In this document: in pieces, positions 1 to 8,841 of the stretch
How the letters are laid out: every line of letters begins with the position of its first letter
Position numbering within the stretch: the stretch's first letter is position 1
Program-made: the position numbers and the translations under genes
The notes under the pieces: model-generated
The model's database searches: none
What the model saw: the letters and a program-made list of their open reading frames with translations, nothing else
What the model was told of the DNA's origin: nothing
Assembly (NCBI GenBank): GCA_963540515.1
Contig: CAUTNA010000006.1
Span: 1 to 53,585 of the forward strand
Direction: 5' to 3'
Length of the DNA stretch: 53,585 nt
Origin: JAFGMC01 sp963540515
GTDB lineage: Bacteria; Pseudomonadota; Alphaproteobacteria; Rs-D84

Positions 1-1530
1 ATTAAAAATAGTTTAAGATATTTTTGTTCTTTTTCAAAACTTTTTATTAATAATAAGTTTTATCTTTCTAAGAATATATTTAAATATATATTTTGTAATA
101 TTAGTATATTACTAATTGTAATTACTAAATCTCCAGGAGATTCTAGTTTTAGCTGTAACAACAAACATGGAACAAATGACAAAGGATATCTTTTTGGTGG
201 TGGTATACAAGAATATAATGTTAAAAATGATGAAGGTGGTATTATTGTTGTAGTACGTACAGGTAGTACTTTTAATACTTATTGTCCAGTACAAGTCGTA
301 TGTTGGAACTCAAAAGGTGATAAGGATAAGGCAAAATTGTATTGGCTTTACAGAGATCAAGGAAATTGTAAAGACTTCCCAAATACTTCAAGTAATTTTG
401 AACAAGATACAAAAAATTTTACAACAATGAAAGACTGGTATGATATGTTTAAAAGTTATGAAAAAGGAAATATTTGGGAGATTATTAATGATAATAATAT
501 TGAATATTGTGGTAATAGACCAGTTGAATCTGCGAATGTTTATGCTGTAAGAAAATATATAAAACATGGTATCGTAGTTGGTCAAATTGGAATATGGTGT
601 AATTACCAAACTAATACATTTGATGATTCATCTTATGTAAATAAAGTTGCTAGTACAAACGACAATAAAACTTTTTTAAATTGTGCAAAAGGTTATAAAC
701 CATACTATGGTTCAGATGATAATAACTATGAAGATGACGATTGTGTACGATATTGTTCTTCTGGTTATTATAATAACACTGGAGATAATTGTGCAATATG
801 TCCTAAGGGATATTATTGTAAAGGCGAAATAAATGAAGATGATATAATATCTTGTCATTCTGGTTATACAACCAGAGGAACAGGTGCAACATCAGAATCT
901 GATTGTGTAAAATCCTGTAATGAGGGAGAATACCATATTAATAAAGACAATTGTAAAAAGTGTGAATCAGGGTATTATTGTCCTGATAAAGAACAAAGAA
1001 AACGATGTGAAAATGGTGAAAAATCTCCAGAAGGTGCGACTTCGGAGGGGCAGTGTTATACAGAATGCAAACCTAAAGAATATCTTCCAAAAAATGAAAT
1101 AACTTGTCAAATATGTAAAAAAGGATATTTATGTAAAGGTGGAAAATTCTATAAAAAAGATTCCAATCAAGGAATAGAATTTTGTAAAAATAAAGAATAT
1201 CTTCATAATGACGGTAGCTGTCATTCTTGTAAAGAATTATATACAGAAGGTGAATATAATAAAGATAATAATCTTAATGGATATATAAGTCATGATGGTT
1301 TAACATTTGAATCTAAAGAAGTTAAAACTAAAAAAAGCTCTAAAGAAGAACTAAATAAAGATAATGAAGACACTAATAACAATTATTGTATTCCAAATTA
1401 CGACTATACAAAGTGTAACATTGATGCAAAGAAGAGTTGTTATATAAAATTAAATAGTACTGTAAATAAAAAATTTATAGATAGTGAAGAAACTTTAGAG
1501 ATAATTGAAAATTGTTTTTATCAACCATAA
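1..1530 (+). CDS. Cys-rich secreted protein with ephrin-receptor-like repeats, 5' end outside window
   Basis: The frame is open from the first base to the TAA at 1528-1530 and has no ATG or GTG near the edge, so the start most likely lies upstream and about 509 C-terminal residues are visible. A hydrophobic stretch at about residues 30-43 is followed by a region with scattered Cys. From nt 680 to 1250 there are at least four Cys-rich units of the form CxxCxxGYYC followed by GATSESDC-like turns, as in the GCC2/GCC3 (ephrin-receptor-like) modules. The C-terminal 100 residues are Lys/Asn/Glu-rich with a few Cys. It is probably surface-exposed or periplasmic and disulfide-stabilised. The function is unknown. 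The TTG at 337 would be a poor start because the coding pattern continues well upstream. Confidence 0.75.
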   Translation: MKNSLRYFCSFSKLFINNKFYLSKNIFKYIFCNISILLIVITKSPGDSSFSCNNKHGTNDKGYLFGGGIQEYNVKNDEGGIIVVVRTGSTFNTYCPVQVVCWNSKGDKDKAKLYWLYRDQGNCKDFPNTSSNFEQDTKNFTTMKDWYDMFKSYEKGNIWEIINDNNIEYCGNRPVESANVYAVRKYIKHGIVVGQIGIWCNYQTNTFDDSSYVNKVASTNDNKTFLNCAKGYKPYYGSDDNNYEDDDCVRYCSSGYYNNTGDNCAICPKGYYCKGEINEDDIISCHSGYTTRGTGATSESDCVKSCNEGEYHINKDNCKKCESGYYCPDKEQRKRCENGEKSPEGATSEGQCYTECKPKEYLPKNEITCQICKKGYLCKGGKFYKKDSNQGIEFCKNKEYLHNDGSCHSCKELYTEGEYNKDNNLNGYISHDGLTFESKEVKTKKSSKEELNKDNEDTNNNYCIPNYDYTKCNIDAKKSCYIKLNSTVNKKFIDSEETLEIIENCFYQP

Positions 1531-1671
1531 ATATAAATTCAAATAATATAAATGTACAATATATTATATATTGCTTCAGATTGTAGTCTTATTAGAATTA
1601 TTATTTTTAATTTAAAAAACTGTTTAAGAATTTAAATTTATGTAAATTAGAAGATTAAAAACTAAGTATAT

Positions 1672-2169
1672 TTAAACATTTTTTTGAAAATAAGTATTTG
1701 AAGTTCTGAAAAAAGAATTATAGTCAAAATTTTCTAAAAGAAAATTATAGAATTTGATATCTTCATTATCTTTTTCGGTTTTTTCTTTCTTTGTATTTAA
1801 CCTTTTAAGTTCGTATCTTAACACTTGTTTTTCCCTTGGTGTAAGAAAGATAAAAACTTTTTTTAGATCTATTTTTTTATATACTTCTAACAAGTATAAT
1901 GTAACTTTAATATCTACACTTGTTAAATTAGTTTTTATTGAAAAATTTTTTGGATTATATGTATGAAGGAAATATTCTAAAAGTTTTAAAAAATTAATTT
2001 TATTAATATTATTTCCATTTTTCTTATTTAAATAAGATGATACTTTATAAATTCTTTTAATTGTTTCTAATTCATCTATTGATAATGGTCTATAAATATG
2101 TCCTTTGATAATTTCTATCACAACATGTTGTAATTTGTTTCTTTTTTTTAAATTTCTATTTTTATTCAT
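1672..2169 (-). CDS. hypothetical basic protein
   Basis: This 165-residue Lys/Asn-rich protein begins with an ATG 18 bp after the stop of the barrel-protein gene on the same strand. The AAAGGA ribosome site upstream supports that start and a two-gene operon. Around residue 110 a segment reading LTPREKQVLRYELKRL resembles the first helix of LuxR-type or sigma region 4 helix-turn-helix domains. I cannot see a convincing second helix, so DNA binding is only a suggestion. There is no signal peptide or membrane segment. I do not recognise the family. Confidence 0.6.
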   Translation of the reverse strand: MNKNRNLKKRNKLQHVVIEIIKGHIYRPLSIDELETIKRIYKVSSYLNKKNGNNINKINFLKLLEYFLHTYNPKNFSIKTNLTSVDIKVTLYLLEVYKKIDLKKVFIFLTPREKQVLRYELKRLNTKKEKTEKDNEDIKFYNFLLENFDYNSFFRTSNTYFQKNV

Positions 2170-2187
2170 TGATAGTCCTTTTTCAAA

Positions 2188-3753
2188 TTAAAACTTTATT
2201 TTAATTCCTGCTCTGATTCCCATAGATTTATAAAAAGAACTCACTTCGTTATCCATACTACATACCCATCCTTTGCAGTCATTTTCTATTTTTTTTAAGG
2301 ATTTATATTCAAATTTAAGATTTTTTAACTCATTAGACAAAGCTTTAAAAGTTGGGCTTGAATAATCGCCATCAGTTAATTCTGATAATAATTTTACTTT
2401 CTTCCATTCGTTTATAATATCTTGTTCTCTATTCTTATAATATTCAGAATTTAAATATGTTCTGGCATTTGCTCCATCAACTGAATAATAATCATATGTA
2501 AAACCAACTGATAACATTATATTGTCTGAAACATTTGTATTATAATTTGATTTTAATCCGAGATGAACTGCCCCAAAAATAGGCTTTGAATCTTCTATAG
2601 ACTTTGGATTTTGCCAATCTCTTCTATATGGTTGAGATCCTTGAGAATAATATGATGGTAATCCAAGCTCTAGACGTCCATCAACATTATTATTTTCATT
2701 TATTTCATAGTTCATATCTACTGCTAAATAAAGTCCATTCCAAGATGTATCATAAAGGTGAGTTATACCAGGTTGATAAAAATAATATGTATTACCTGTA
2801 TCTAAATCTTTGGTATCATTAGGAAAGTTTTCTATCTTTTTCTGATAAGTGTTAATTCTTTTTAAAATAGTTTTTTTCCCATGCTCGTCAATAGCAACCA
2901 GTACAACATCACATTGTTTTTCTCCATTAACTTCTTTACACTTACTTGTTCTTTCAACAGCAAGACCATAATTTTTACTTGTTTGTAGTTTATGTTTAAA
3001 TATTCTGTATCCAAAAGATGGAGTAAAGTTTGCTTTACCTAATTTAAATACATCTTGAAATCCAAGACCAATATTCAGACCAAACTGACTTCCATCTGAA
3101 CTTGTCCCAACAGAAAGTGCTGTTATATATGATTGATCTAGTTTATTTCCATCATCATCTTTCCATAAAGTACCTAAAAGTCCGCCTTTTGTAACATCAT
3201 CATCAACCATTGAAGAACTACCTGATTGAAGACCATATTTTAAGCTTCCATCAATTTTAAGTTTAACATCCCCTGCATCAAAACTATAAGTTCCATTTGC
3301 ACTGAAAACATTCCAAGAAAGATTATTATAAGTCAGTATACTTCCTGCTTCTTTCATCTCTACATTCCAAGTTCCCATTTCTCTTGAAAGTCCAGCATTT
3401 AAAATAAATTTTTTATTATCGTTCGTATTCTTTGAATTATTAGTACTTCTACTTGAATTTTGATTTTGATACCCAAATCTTCCAGCTTGTCCACTATTTA
3501 AATAATTGTTTGTTCTTTGATAACCGTTTGAATATTGACGCATACCAAAAGAGTTATAACCTGTGTTTGATATGTTCATAGGTCGTCCTTGCCCAGGTTG
3601 ATAGCTACTTGCTTGAAATCCTGCACTTTGTCTGTACCTGTTTTGTAGACCAGTATAATTTCCATTATAATAAGTACCGGCTGCCAGTAAAAAATTTGGA
3701 AAAACTGAACTACAAACAATAAATAATATTTTTTTTATAAATTCTCTCTGCAT
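2188..3753 (-). CDS. predicted outer-membrane beta-barrel protein
   Basis: The 521-residue protein starts with a basic and hydrophobic signal peptide (MQREFIKK... FPNFLLAAG). A Tyr/Asn/Gly/Gln-rich linker follows to about residue 110. The rest alternates polar and hydrophobic residues in the manner of membrane beta strands and ends in GIKIKF, a C-terminal Phe typical of outer-membrane proteins. Two Cys pairs (about residues 270-280 and 490-500) could form disulfides in loops. The start has AAAGGT about 11 bases upstream. It is the first gene of a probable operon with the small basic protein downstream. The barrel call rests on composition and the terminal Phe. The ligand or role is unknown. 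Confidence 0.65.
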   Translation of the reverse strand: MQREFIKKILFIVCSSVFPNFLLAAGTYYNGNYTGLQNRYRQSAGFQASSYQPGQGRPMNISNTGYNSFGMRQYSNGYQRTNNYLNSGQAGRFGYQNQNSSRSTNNSKNTNDNKKFILNAGLSREMGTWNVEMKEAGSILTYNNLSWNVFSANGTYSFDAGDVKLKIDGSLKYGLQSGSSSMVDDDVTKGGLLGTLWKDDDGNKLDQSYITALSVGTSSDGSQFGLNIGLGFQDVFKLGKANFTPSFGYRIFKHKLQTSKNYGLAVERTSKCKEVNGEKQCDVVLVAIDEHGKKTILKRINTYQKKIENFPNDTKDLDTGNTYYFYQPGITHLYDTSWNGLYLAVDMNYEINENNNVDGRLELGLPSYYSQGSQPYRRDWQNPKSIEDSKPIFGAVHLGLKSNYNTNVSDNIMLSVGFTYDYYSVDGANARTYLNSEYYKNREQDIINEWKKVKLLSELTDGDYSSPTFKALSNELKNLKFEYKSLKKIENDCKGWVCSMDNEVSSFYKSMGIRAGIKIKF

Positions 3754-3827
3754 ATAAAATAATACCTTTTAATCATATCAATTATATCACAAATATTTAA
3801 ATTTTAAAAACCTAGTTTAAATTTTTA

Positions 3828-3857
3828 TTGTCTATATTTTGTTATTTTTGCTATAAT
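3828..3857 (+). promoter_or_regulatory. promoter for the secreted Cys-motif protein, near-leaderless
   Basis: TTGTCT (3828-3833) and TATAAT (3852-3857) are separated by 18 bp. The ATG at 3869 is only 11 bases past the -10 box and no Shine-Dalgarno sequence is present, so the transcript would have a leader of about five bases or none. Confidence 0.55.
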
Positions 3858-3868
3858 TTTCACAAATT

Positions 3869-6680
3869 ATGAAAAAAATCATTCTGATTTTACTGGTAAT
3901 TATTTCCAGTTCTGTTTTTGCAGACAGAAATTCAGGTACTGTGGTTAATCGTAATTCAGATAATATTGTTGAAAATCAAAGAGTTATTTCAAGTCGTGCA
4001 GGTGTTATAAATACATCAAGACAATTAAATAATTCTGATAATCTACATAATTCAAGACAAAAATCTTATAGAAGTGTTGAAAGGCAGGCTAATAAATCTG
4101 CCGTCAGCAGGAGTGCTAAAAATCAAGTAGTAAGATCTTTAGAAGTTCCACAAAATAAAGTTAAATATATAAACAGACAAATTAAAGAACAAAGATCTGT
4201 AAAGCAAAATATAAAAAATCTATCAACACGTGTTGCTGTAAATAATTTGAATAAATCACCTGTAAACAATGTTGTTTCATCAAAGCAAAGTTATTCTGTT
4301 TGTAAAGATACATTTTTTAAATGTATGGATGAGTTTTGTACAAACAAAGATAAACAGTTGCGCAGATGTTCTTGTTCTTCTCGTTCACATGATTTTGATG
4401 AGGCGAGATCTCGTATAACTGATGTTGAACAAAAAATGCTTTCTTTTAATGAAAGATTATTAAGTGTAAATATGGAAAAGGGGGATGCTAAAGCTTTATC
4501 AAAAGCAACCGAAGGAGAAACGGCTTTCCAGAAAGAAGATACATCAAAATCTAAAAAAATATTAGATGAAATTTCTTCCAAATTGAAAAATGCTGGTTCA
4601 AAATCTTCGTTTGAAAAAGATATGTCTTCTCTATCTTTATCTATGGATTCAGCTAATTCTTTTGATGATTTAGATTCTGCTTTAGGGCAAGAAACAACTT
4701 TAAAAGAAGGTGTTGAATTGTATAATTCTGCTCTTCCTGTATGCCTTGATATTGCATCCGAAGTATGTAAACCTGAAGATGCTACACTTGCTGAAGAAAC
4801 TTATCAAATGGCAATAGAGAAAGATTGTAACACAATAGAAAAGACTTATGAACTGTTGAATGAAAAGACAATCAGTAAAATTCATGAAGGAAATGCTTTA
4901 CTTGATATGTCCAGACTTGATTTATATAAAAAATCTAATTCAGAAAGTGCTCTTCTTTGTATGAAGAAAATTCAAGATGCTATGTATAACAAATCAGTCT
5001 GCGGTACTAACCTAGAATTATGTTTAGATTCCTCTGGGCAATATATTGATAGTAAAACAGGCAAATTTAACCTAACTGTTGGTGAAAGAATCGTTGAATT
5101 TTCAACACTTATAACAAAACCAGATAGTGATGACAAAAAACAATCTTGGTCTAATTTTAGTGAAAAAAATCAAAAATTTTATGAGTATATTCACCGCAAA
5201 TACGATCGAGTAAAATCCGCTACTAAAGTATGTAAAAATATGGCAGAAACTGCGAAAAAAGAATTTATAGAAGATGCTTTAAAGAAAATAAAAGCTAAGC
5301 AAGATGAAAAAATAGAAGAGTTAAAACAAAGTTGTACAGCACTTTTATCTGAATGTATGACAAAAAGTTATAAACAGATTGCTGATTTTGATAAAAGAGC
5401 AGTTTCTATATTCGGAGTTAAAGTATTTAGAACTGCTTATGAAATGTGTCAAAATGCCAGAGAAACATGTAATGCTTTATTGAATAAAGATGGTAAAGTT
5501 TCTCCTCAAAAAGAAGATGAATGGGGTGCTGGAACAGAGAATTTAAATCTTGAAATTGCTTATCAAAAAATCAGATCTAATTGTATGGAAGTTGGAAAAC
5601 AATGTATTATTAATCAATGTAAAACAGATACAGGAAACTTCGAATTATGTAAAGATCCATTATATTCTTTAAACAGAAGAAAAATTTTATCAAGAAGTGT
5701 TTGTTTTAAAGATGTTAATGATTGTATAAAAGAAATTGAATCAAAAGAAGGTAATCAAACAAAATATTTTATAGAAAAAATTCTTAAATATAAAAATATG
5801 GATGGTGAATTAGGAGTACTTAGTAGTTTTCATAAAGTTTTATATGATAATACTAATCTGAAAGAATAATAATAATAAGAATAATAAGTTTTATACTAAT
5901 TGTGATTCTATTGGTACAAAACCTTCTGATAATTATAATAGAATACTTAATGATGATTGTATTTTTTTATATAAAGATGGTAATAGGTTTACTGAAAGTC
6001 TTTGGGGACATTGTGAAAAACAGAATAATTTAATTTATAATAATATGATACGTATAATAAGTGATGAGAATAAGGATAAAGAAACTTTACTTTCTTGGTT
6101 TGCCAGACAAACAAATACAGATAAAAATTTTAATAGTTGTTACGATAATTCTTGTCCTTTAAATCAAACTTTATTAAGTTCATTATCAAATATTCAAGTT
6201 CAACGATGTTATGATAAAGAACATACATATGAAAGTTCCCTAGAAAATTATGGTTATAATGATAGAGAAGATATTACTAAAGAAAAAAAAGATTCTTTAA
6301 AATCTTTAGTTGATCTTGTATTGTCTTATGCTGATATAGAAATTTATTGTGAAGAAAATAGTTTTGGAAAATTAGATAATAATGAAAAATTATCTTGTAA
6401 AAAATGGATTATTATAAAATATAAAGATAAAAATAATAAGGATAAAAATAATATAGAACTAATAGATCGTATTGTTACGTATAGTAGTAATGGTAAATTA
6501 GATAAAGATTTTCAAACTTTTTATATTGATGATACTAATAAGAAAATCTGTTTTTGGCATCCTGCAAAAAATGCCAATACAAATGGTGATAACTTAGTAG
6601 ATGATAAAACATCTTGTGATAATATTAGTTTACCTAGTCAGTGTACTGATACTAACAAATGTTACATAAAAAAATTTTAA
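3869..6680 (+). pseudogene. secreted Cys-motif protein, split by a frameshift near 5861-5889
   Basis: The first part (3869-5869, 666 residues) has a signal peptide (MKKIILILLVIISSSVFA), an Arg/Ser/Asn-rich linker and a motif C-x6-C-x4-C-x9-C-x-C near residues 142-167. Charged helical and coiled-coil stretches with many Cys pairs follow. It stops within an AAT/AAG repeat. A second frame is open from 5862 through 6680 and codes for about 270 similar Cys-, Asn- and Lys-rich residues. Its only early ATG (6045) has no ribosome site and lies about 180 bases inside the open frame. Removing one A in the AAA run at 5861-5863 would join both parts into a protein of about 935 residues. The downstream gene at 6730 is a shorter paralogue. 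Function is unknown. The break could be real decay, slippage-based switching or a consensus error. Confidence 0.7.
5861..5889 (+). repeat. AAT/AAG microsatellite at a frameshift
   Basis: A short A run is followed by repeated AAT and AAG triplets exactly where the reading frame changes. Triplet slippage would not shift the frame, so a change in the adjacent A run is the more likely cause. Confidence 0.6.
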
Positions 6681-6729
6681 ACAATAATAGTACTTGTTTA
6701 TTTTTGATAAAATTTTTAATATTAAATGA

Positions 6730-7590
6730 ATGTTATTTAAGATATTTTTTTTATTATTCTTTTTTATATCTTCGGTATATGCTGAAGTAAGACCTTATAA
6801 TTTTATGGATACTAATTTATATAATAATTTATATCCATATATGAATAATAAAATGAGAGAATCTTTAAATCCTGTACCTGTAAATAATAACAGAAGGGTT
6901 GTTAGTCGTGCCAGTGTTAGAAGTGCAACATTAAATCAAAATTATAATTATATACCTTCTATAAATCAGACCAGAAGAGTTATAAACAGACCAATGTCCT
7001 TTAATCAAGCAAGATCTTCATCTGTTAGAAACAATAATAATTCTAATGTTGATAATGGTAAAAATTTTTCATTTAATGGAAAATATATACCATCTTCAAA
7101 ATGTATAGCTGATTATACACAGTGTATGAATCAATATTGTGAAAGAAAAAATTTTGAATATAATAAGTGTTATTGTAGTGCAAAACTTTCTTTAATAGAG
7201 TCTGAATATAAAGATAAAATTACATCACTTGTAGATAAAATAGTATCTCTTAGAAATGGAAATATAAATCAAAATAATCAAGAGTTAGATAATTATTTAA
7301 AAAATACTTTTGGATCTAATTCTTACGAGAAGATAGATAAAAATTTAGCAGATATAAACCAATCTATACAAAAATATTGGACTGATAAAGAAACAAGACT
7401 TAGAGGACAAGAAAGTTTTAACATAGGTAATAGTTATTGTATGCAACATTTACAAGGATGTTTTTATATGTCTGAAAATATTCGCGATTCATATCGATCA
7501 GAGATTGCAAGAGATTGTGTAAATTATGAGAATAATTTAAAGAAAATTAAAATAATGGCAGAAAGTATTGTAAAAAAATATTCAAAATAA
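6730..7590 (+). CDS. secreted Cys-motif protein, paralogue of the gene at 3869
   Basis: The 286-residue protein has a signal peptide (MLFKIFFLLFFFISSVYA) and an Arg/Ser/Asn-rich linker with a VVSRASVRSA segment like the VISSRAGV segment of the upstream gene. It carries the same C-x6-C-x4-C-x9-C-x-C motif, near residues 120-145. A helical region follows with a further Cys pair (CMQHLQGC). Identical spacing of five Cys plus the shared linker make a paralogue relationship convincing, although this copy is much shorter. It ends before tRNA-Pro on the other strand. The function is unknown; it is likely periplasmic or surface-associated. Confidence 0.75.
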   Translation: MLFKIFFLLFFFISSVYAEVRPYNFMDTNLYNNLYPYMNNKMRESLNPVPVNNNRRVVSRASVRSATLNQNYNYIPSINQTRRVINRPMSFNQARSSSVRNNNNSNVDNGKNFSFNGKYIPSSKCIADYTQCMNQYCERKNFEYNKCYCSAKLSLIESEYKDKITSLVDKIVSLRNGNINQNNQELDNYLKNTFGSNSYEKIDKNLADINQSIQKYWTDKETRLRGQESFNIGNSYCMQHLQGCFYMSENIRDSYRSEIARDCVNYENNLKKIKIMAESIVKKYSK

Positions 7591-7691
7591 TCTAATAATG
7601 AACTAAAGAATATCACAACCTGTTTCTATTAAACTTGTGTATTAGAGCAAAAATAAAAAATGATAAATATATAATCTAATGTTTTTAAATC

Positions 7692-7768
7692 TGGTCGGGG
7701 CGAAAGGATTCGAACCTTCGACACCTTGCTCCCAAAGCAAGTACTCTACCAGACTGAGCTACACCCCG
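7692..7768 (-). tRNA. tRNA-Pro (TGG)
   Basis: On the minus strand the acceptor CGGGGTG pairs with CGCCCCG, followed by discriminator A and an encoded CCA. The anticodon stem CTTGC/GCAAG encloses the loop TTTGGGA, giving anticodon TGG. D and T arms are standard and the length is 77 nt. Confidence 0.97.
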
Positions 7769-7974
7769 ACAAATATAATTGTAATAAATTTTATTTTAAA
7801 ATCAATTTAAAAAATGCGGATAAATTTATATGAATTTTTTTATTTTTATCTTTAAATTATGATTATAAATGGCGGAAATCTGATATTTTAATCTGCGGGT
7901 ATGATGCTTATTTTATTAAAGATATACCGCACAAATTTTTTTAGCTATTCTTAATTTATTTATATTAAAATAAA

Positions 7975-7996
7975 AAGGACAGATTTTTCTGTCCTT
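7975..7996 (-). terminator. terminator after ssb
   Basis: A 9-bp perfect stem AAGGACAGA/TCTGTCCTT has a four-base loop. Read on the minus strand it is followed by TTTTTATTTT. It lies just downstream of the ssb stop. Confidence 0.85.
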
Positions 7997-8018
7997 AAAT
8001 TTCAAATTATAATTTATA

Positions 8019-8462
8019 CTAAAATGGTATATCATCGTCTATATCTTCAACAGATATTTCTGGTGAAGTTTGATTGTTTATAGATGCAGAATTATCCCCA
8101 CTTATTGGTTTAGCTCCACTTAATATAACCATTTGACCACCAAATTGATTAATAATAACTTCGGTTGTATACATTTCTATATTCTGTTGATTTTGATATT
8201 TTCTTGTACGAAGAGCTCCCTCAATATATAACTTTGTGCCTTTTTGTAACATTCTTTCTGCAACATCTGCAAGTCCACTGCCAAATATAACAATTCTGTG
8301 CCATTCGGTTGTTTCTTTTTGTTCGCCTGTTTGTTTATCTTTCCATCTGTCGCTTGTAGCAAGTGAAAAACTGACAATTTTTTGTCCAGACGATGAGGAT
8401 CTTATTTGTGGTTCTCCACCTATATTTCCAACTAATATTACTTTATTTATACTTCCTGCCAT
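8019..8462 (-). CDS. ssb: single-stranded DNA-binding protein SSB
   Basis: The 147-residue protein binds single-stranded DNA in replication, repair and recombination. The N-terminal OB fold is clear (SINKVILVGNIGGEPQIR, then FSLATSDRW and TEWHRIVIFG). The acidic tail ends in DIDDDIPF, the hallmark peptide that binds partner proteins. It is slightly shorter than the E. coli protein because the disordered linker is short. The start has an AAGGT site upstream. A small membrane-protein gene ends 20 bp before it on the same strand, so they are probably co-transcribed. Confidence 0.97.
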   Translation of the reverse strand: MAGSINKVILVGNIGGEPQIRSSSSGQKIVSFSLATSDRWKDKQTGEQKETTEWHRIVIFGSGLADVAERMLQKGTKLYIEGALRTRKYQNQQNIEMYTTEVIINQFGGQMVILSGAKPISGDNSASINNQTSPEISVEDIDDDIPF

Positions 8463-8482
8463 TTTCTACCTTTTTTATAAAA

Positions 8483-8701
8483 TTATTTTTTAATACTATA
8501 AATCAAAGCAAATAAATAACCAATAATTGTCCAACCAAATATAATGCTTGAACATCTAACAATCACAACATCTGTTCTTGATAGTTCGTTTTTATAAGCT
8601 ATATAACTGGGAGTTATTAAAATCAAAAGGACTAAGACAACTTTTAAAATTGTCTGAATTGCTTTAGTAATTAAAATTAAATTTACAGTACTAAATATCA
8701 T
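8483..8701 (-). CDS. small membrane protein of the superinfection-immunity (Imm-like) family
   Basis: The frame is open to a TTG at 8761, but the ATG at 8701 is preferred because a promoter lies between them. It gives about 72 residues. A long hydrophobic helix (residues 8-30) leads into PSYIAYKNE, and a second helix contains FGWTIIGYLFALIY. The PS/T-x-x-A and GWTxxGxxxAL elements are those of the superinfection immunity family named after a T4 membrane protein that blocks phage DNA entry. Chromosomal members are common and mostly untested, so an antiphage role here is not established. It sits directly upstream of ssb. Confidence 0.6.
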   Translation of the reverse strand: MIFSTVNLILITKAIQTILKVVLVLLILITPSYIAYKNELSRTDVVIVRCSSIIFGWTIIGYLFALIYSIKK

Positions 8702-8710
8702 TTTTGTGAA

Positions 8711-8740
8711 ATTATACTTAAAAATTACTATATTTTGCAA
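8711..8740 (-). promoter_or_regulatory. promoter for the Imm-like gene and ssb
   Basis: On the minus strand TTGCAA (8735-8740) and TATAAT (8711-8716) are 18 bp apart, ending nine bases before the ATG at 8701. No ribosome site fits between, which suggests a leaderless or very short-leader transcript. Confidence 0.5.
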
Positions 8741-8811
8741 GGTTTTTAATTTTTTTATCAACTTACTAAAATTTATATTTATCCAAATTAGAATTTTTTA
8801 ATATTTTGTGT

Positions 8812-8817
8812 TATAAT
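8812..8817 (+). promoter_or_regulatory. -10 box for the autotransporter
   Basis: TATAAT lies 25 bases before the preferred ATG at 8842, with an AAGGTG ribosome site (8826-8831) between. I see no good -35 box. Confidence 0.4.
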
Positions 8818-8841
8818 GTTAATCAAGGTGTTCTAATTAAT

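Noticed and set aside
6045..6680. Independent gene starting at the ATG at 6045
   Set aside because: There is no ribosome site and coding-like sequence continues about 180 bases upstream in frame, so it is treated as the 3' part of the frameshifted gene.
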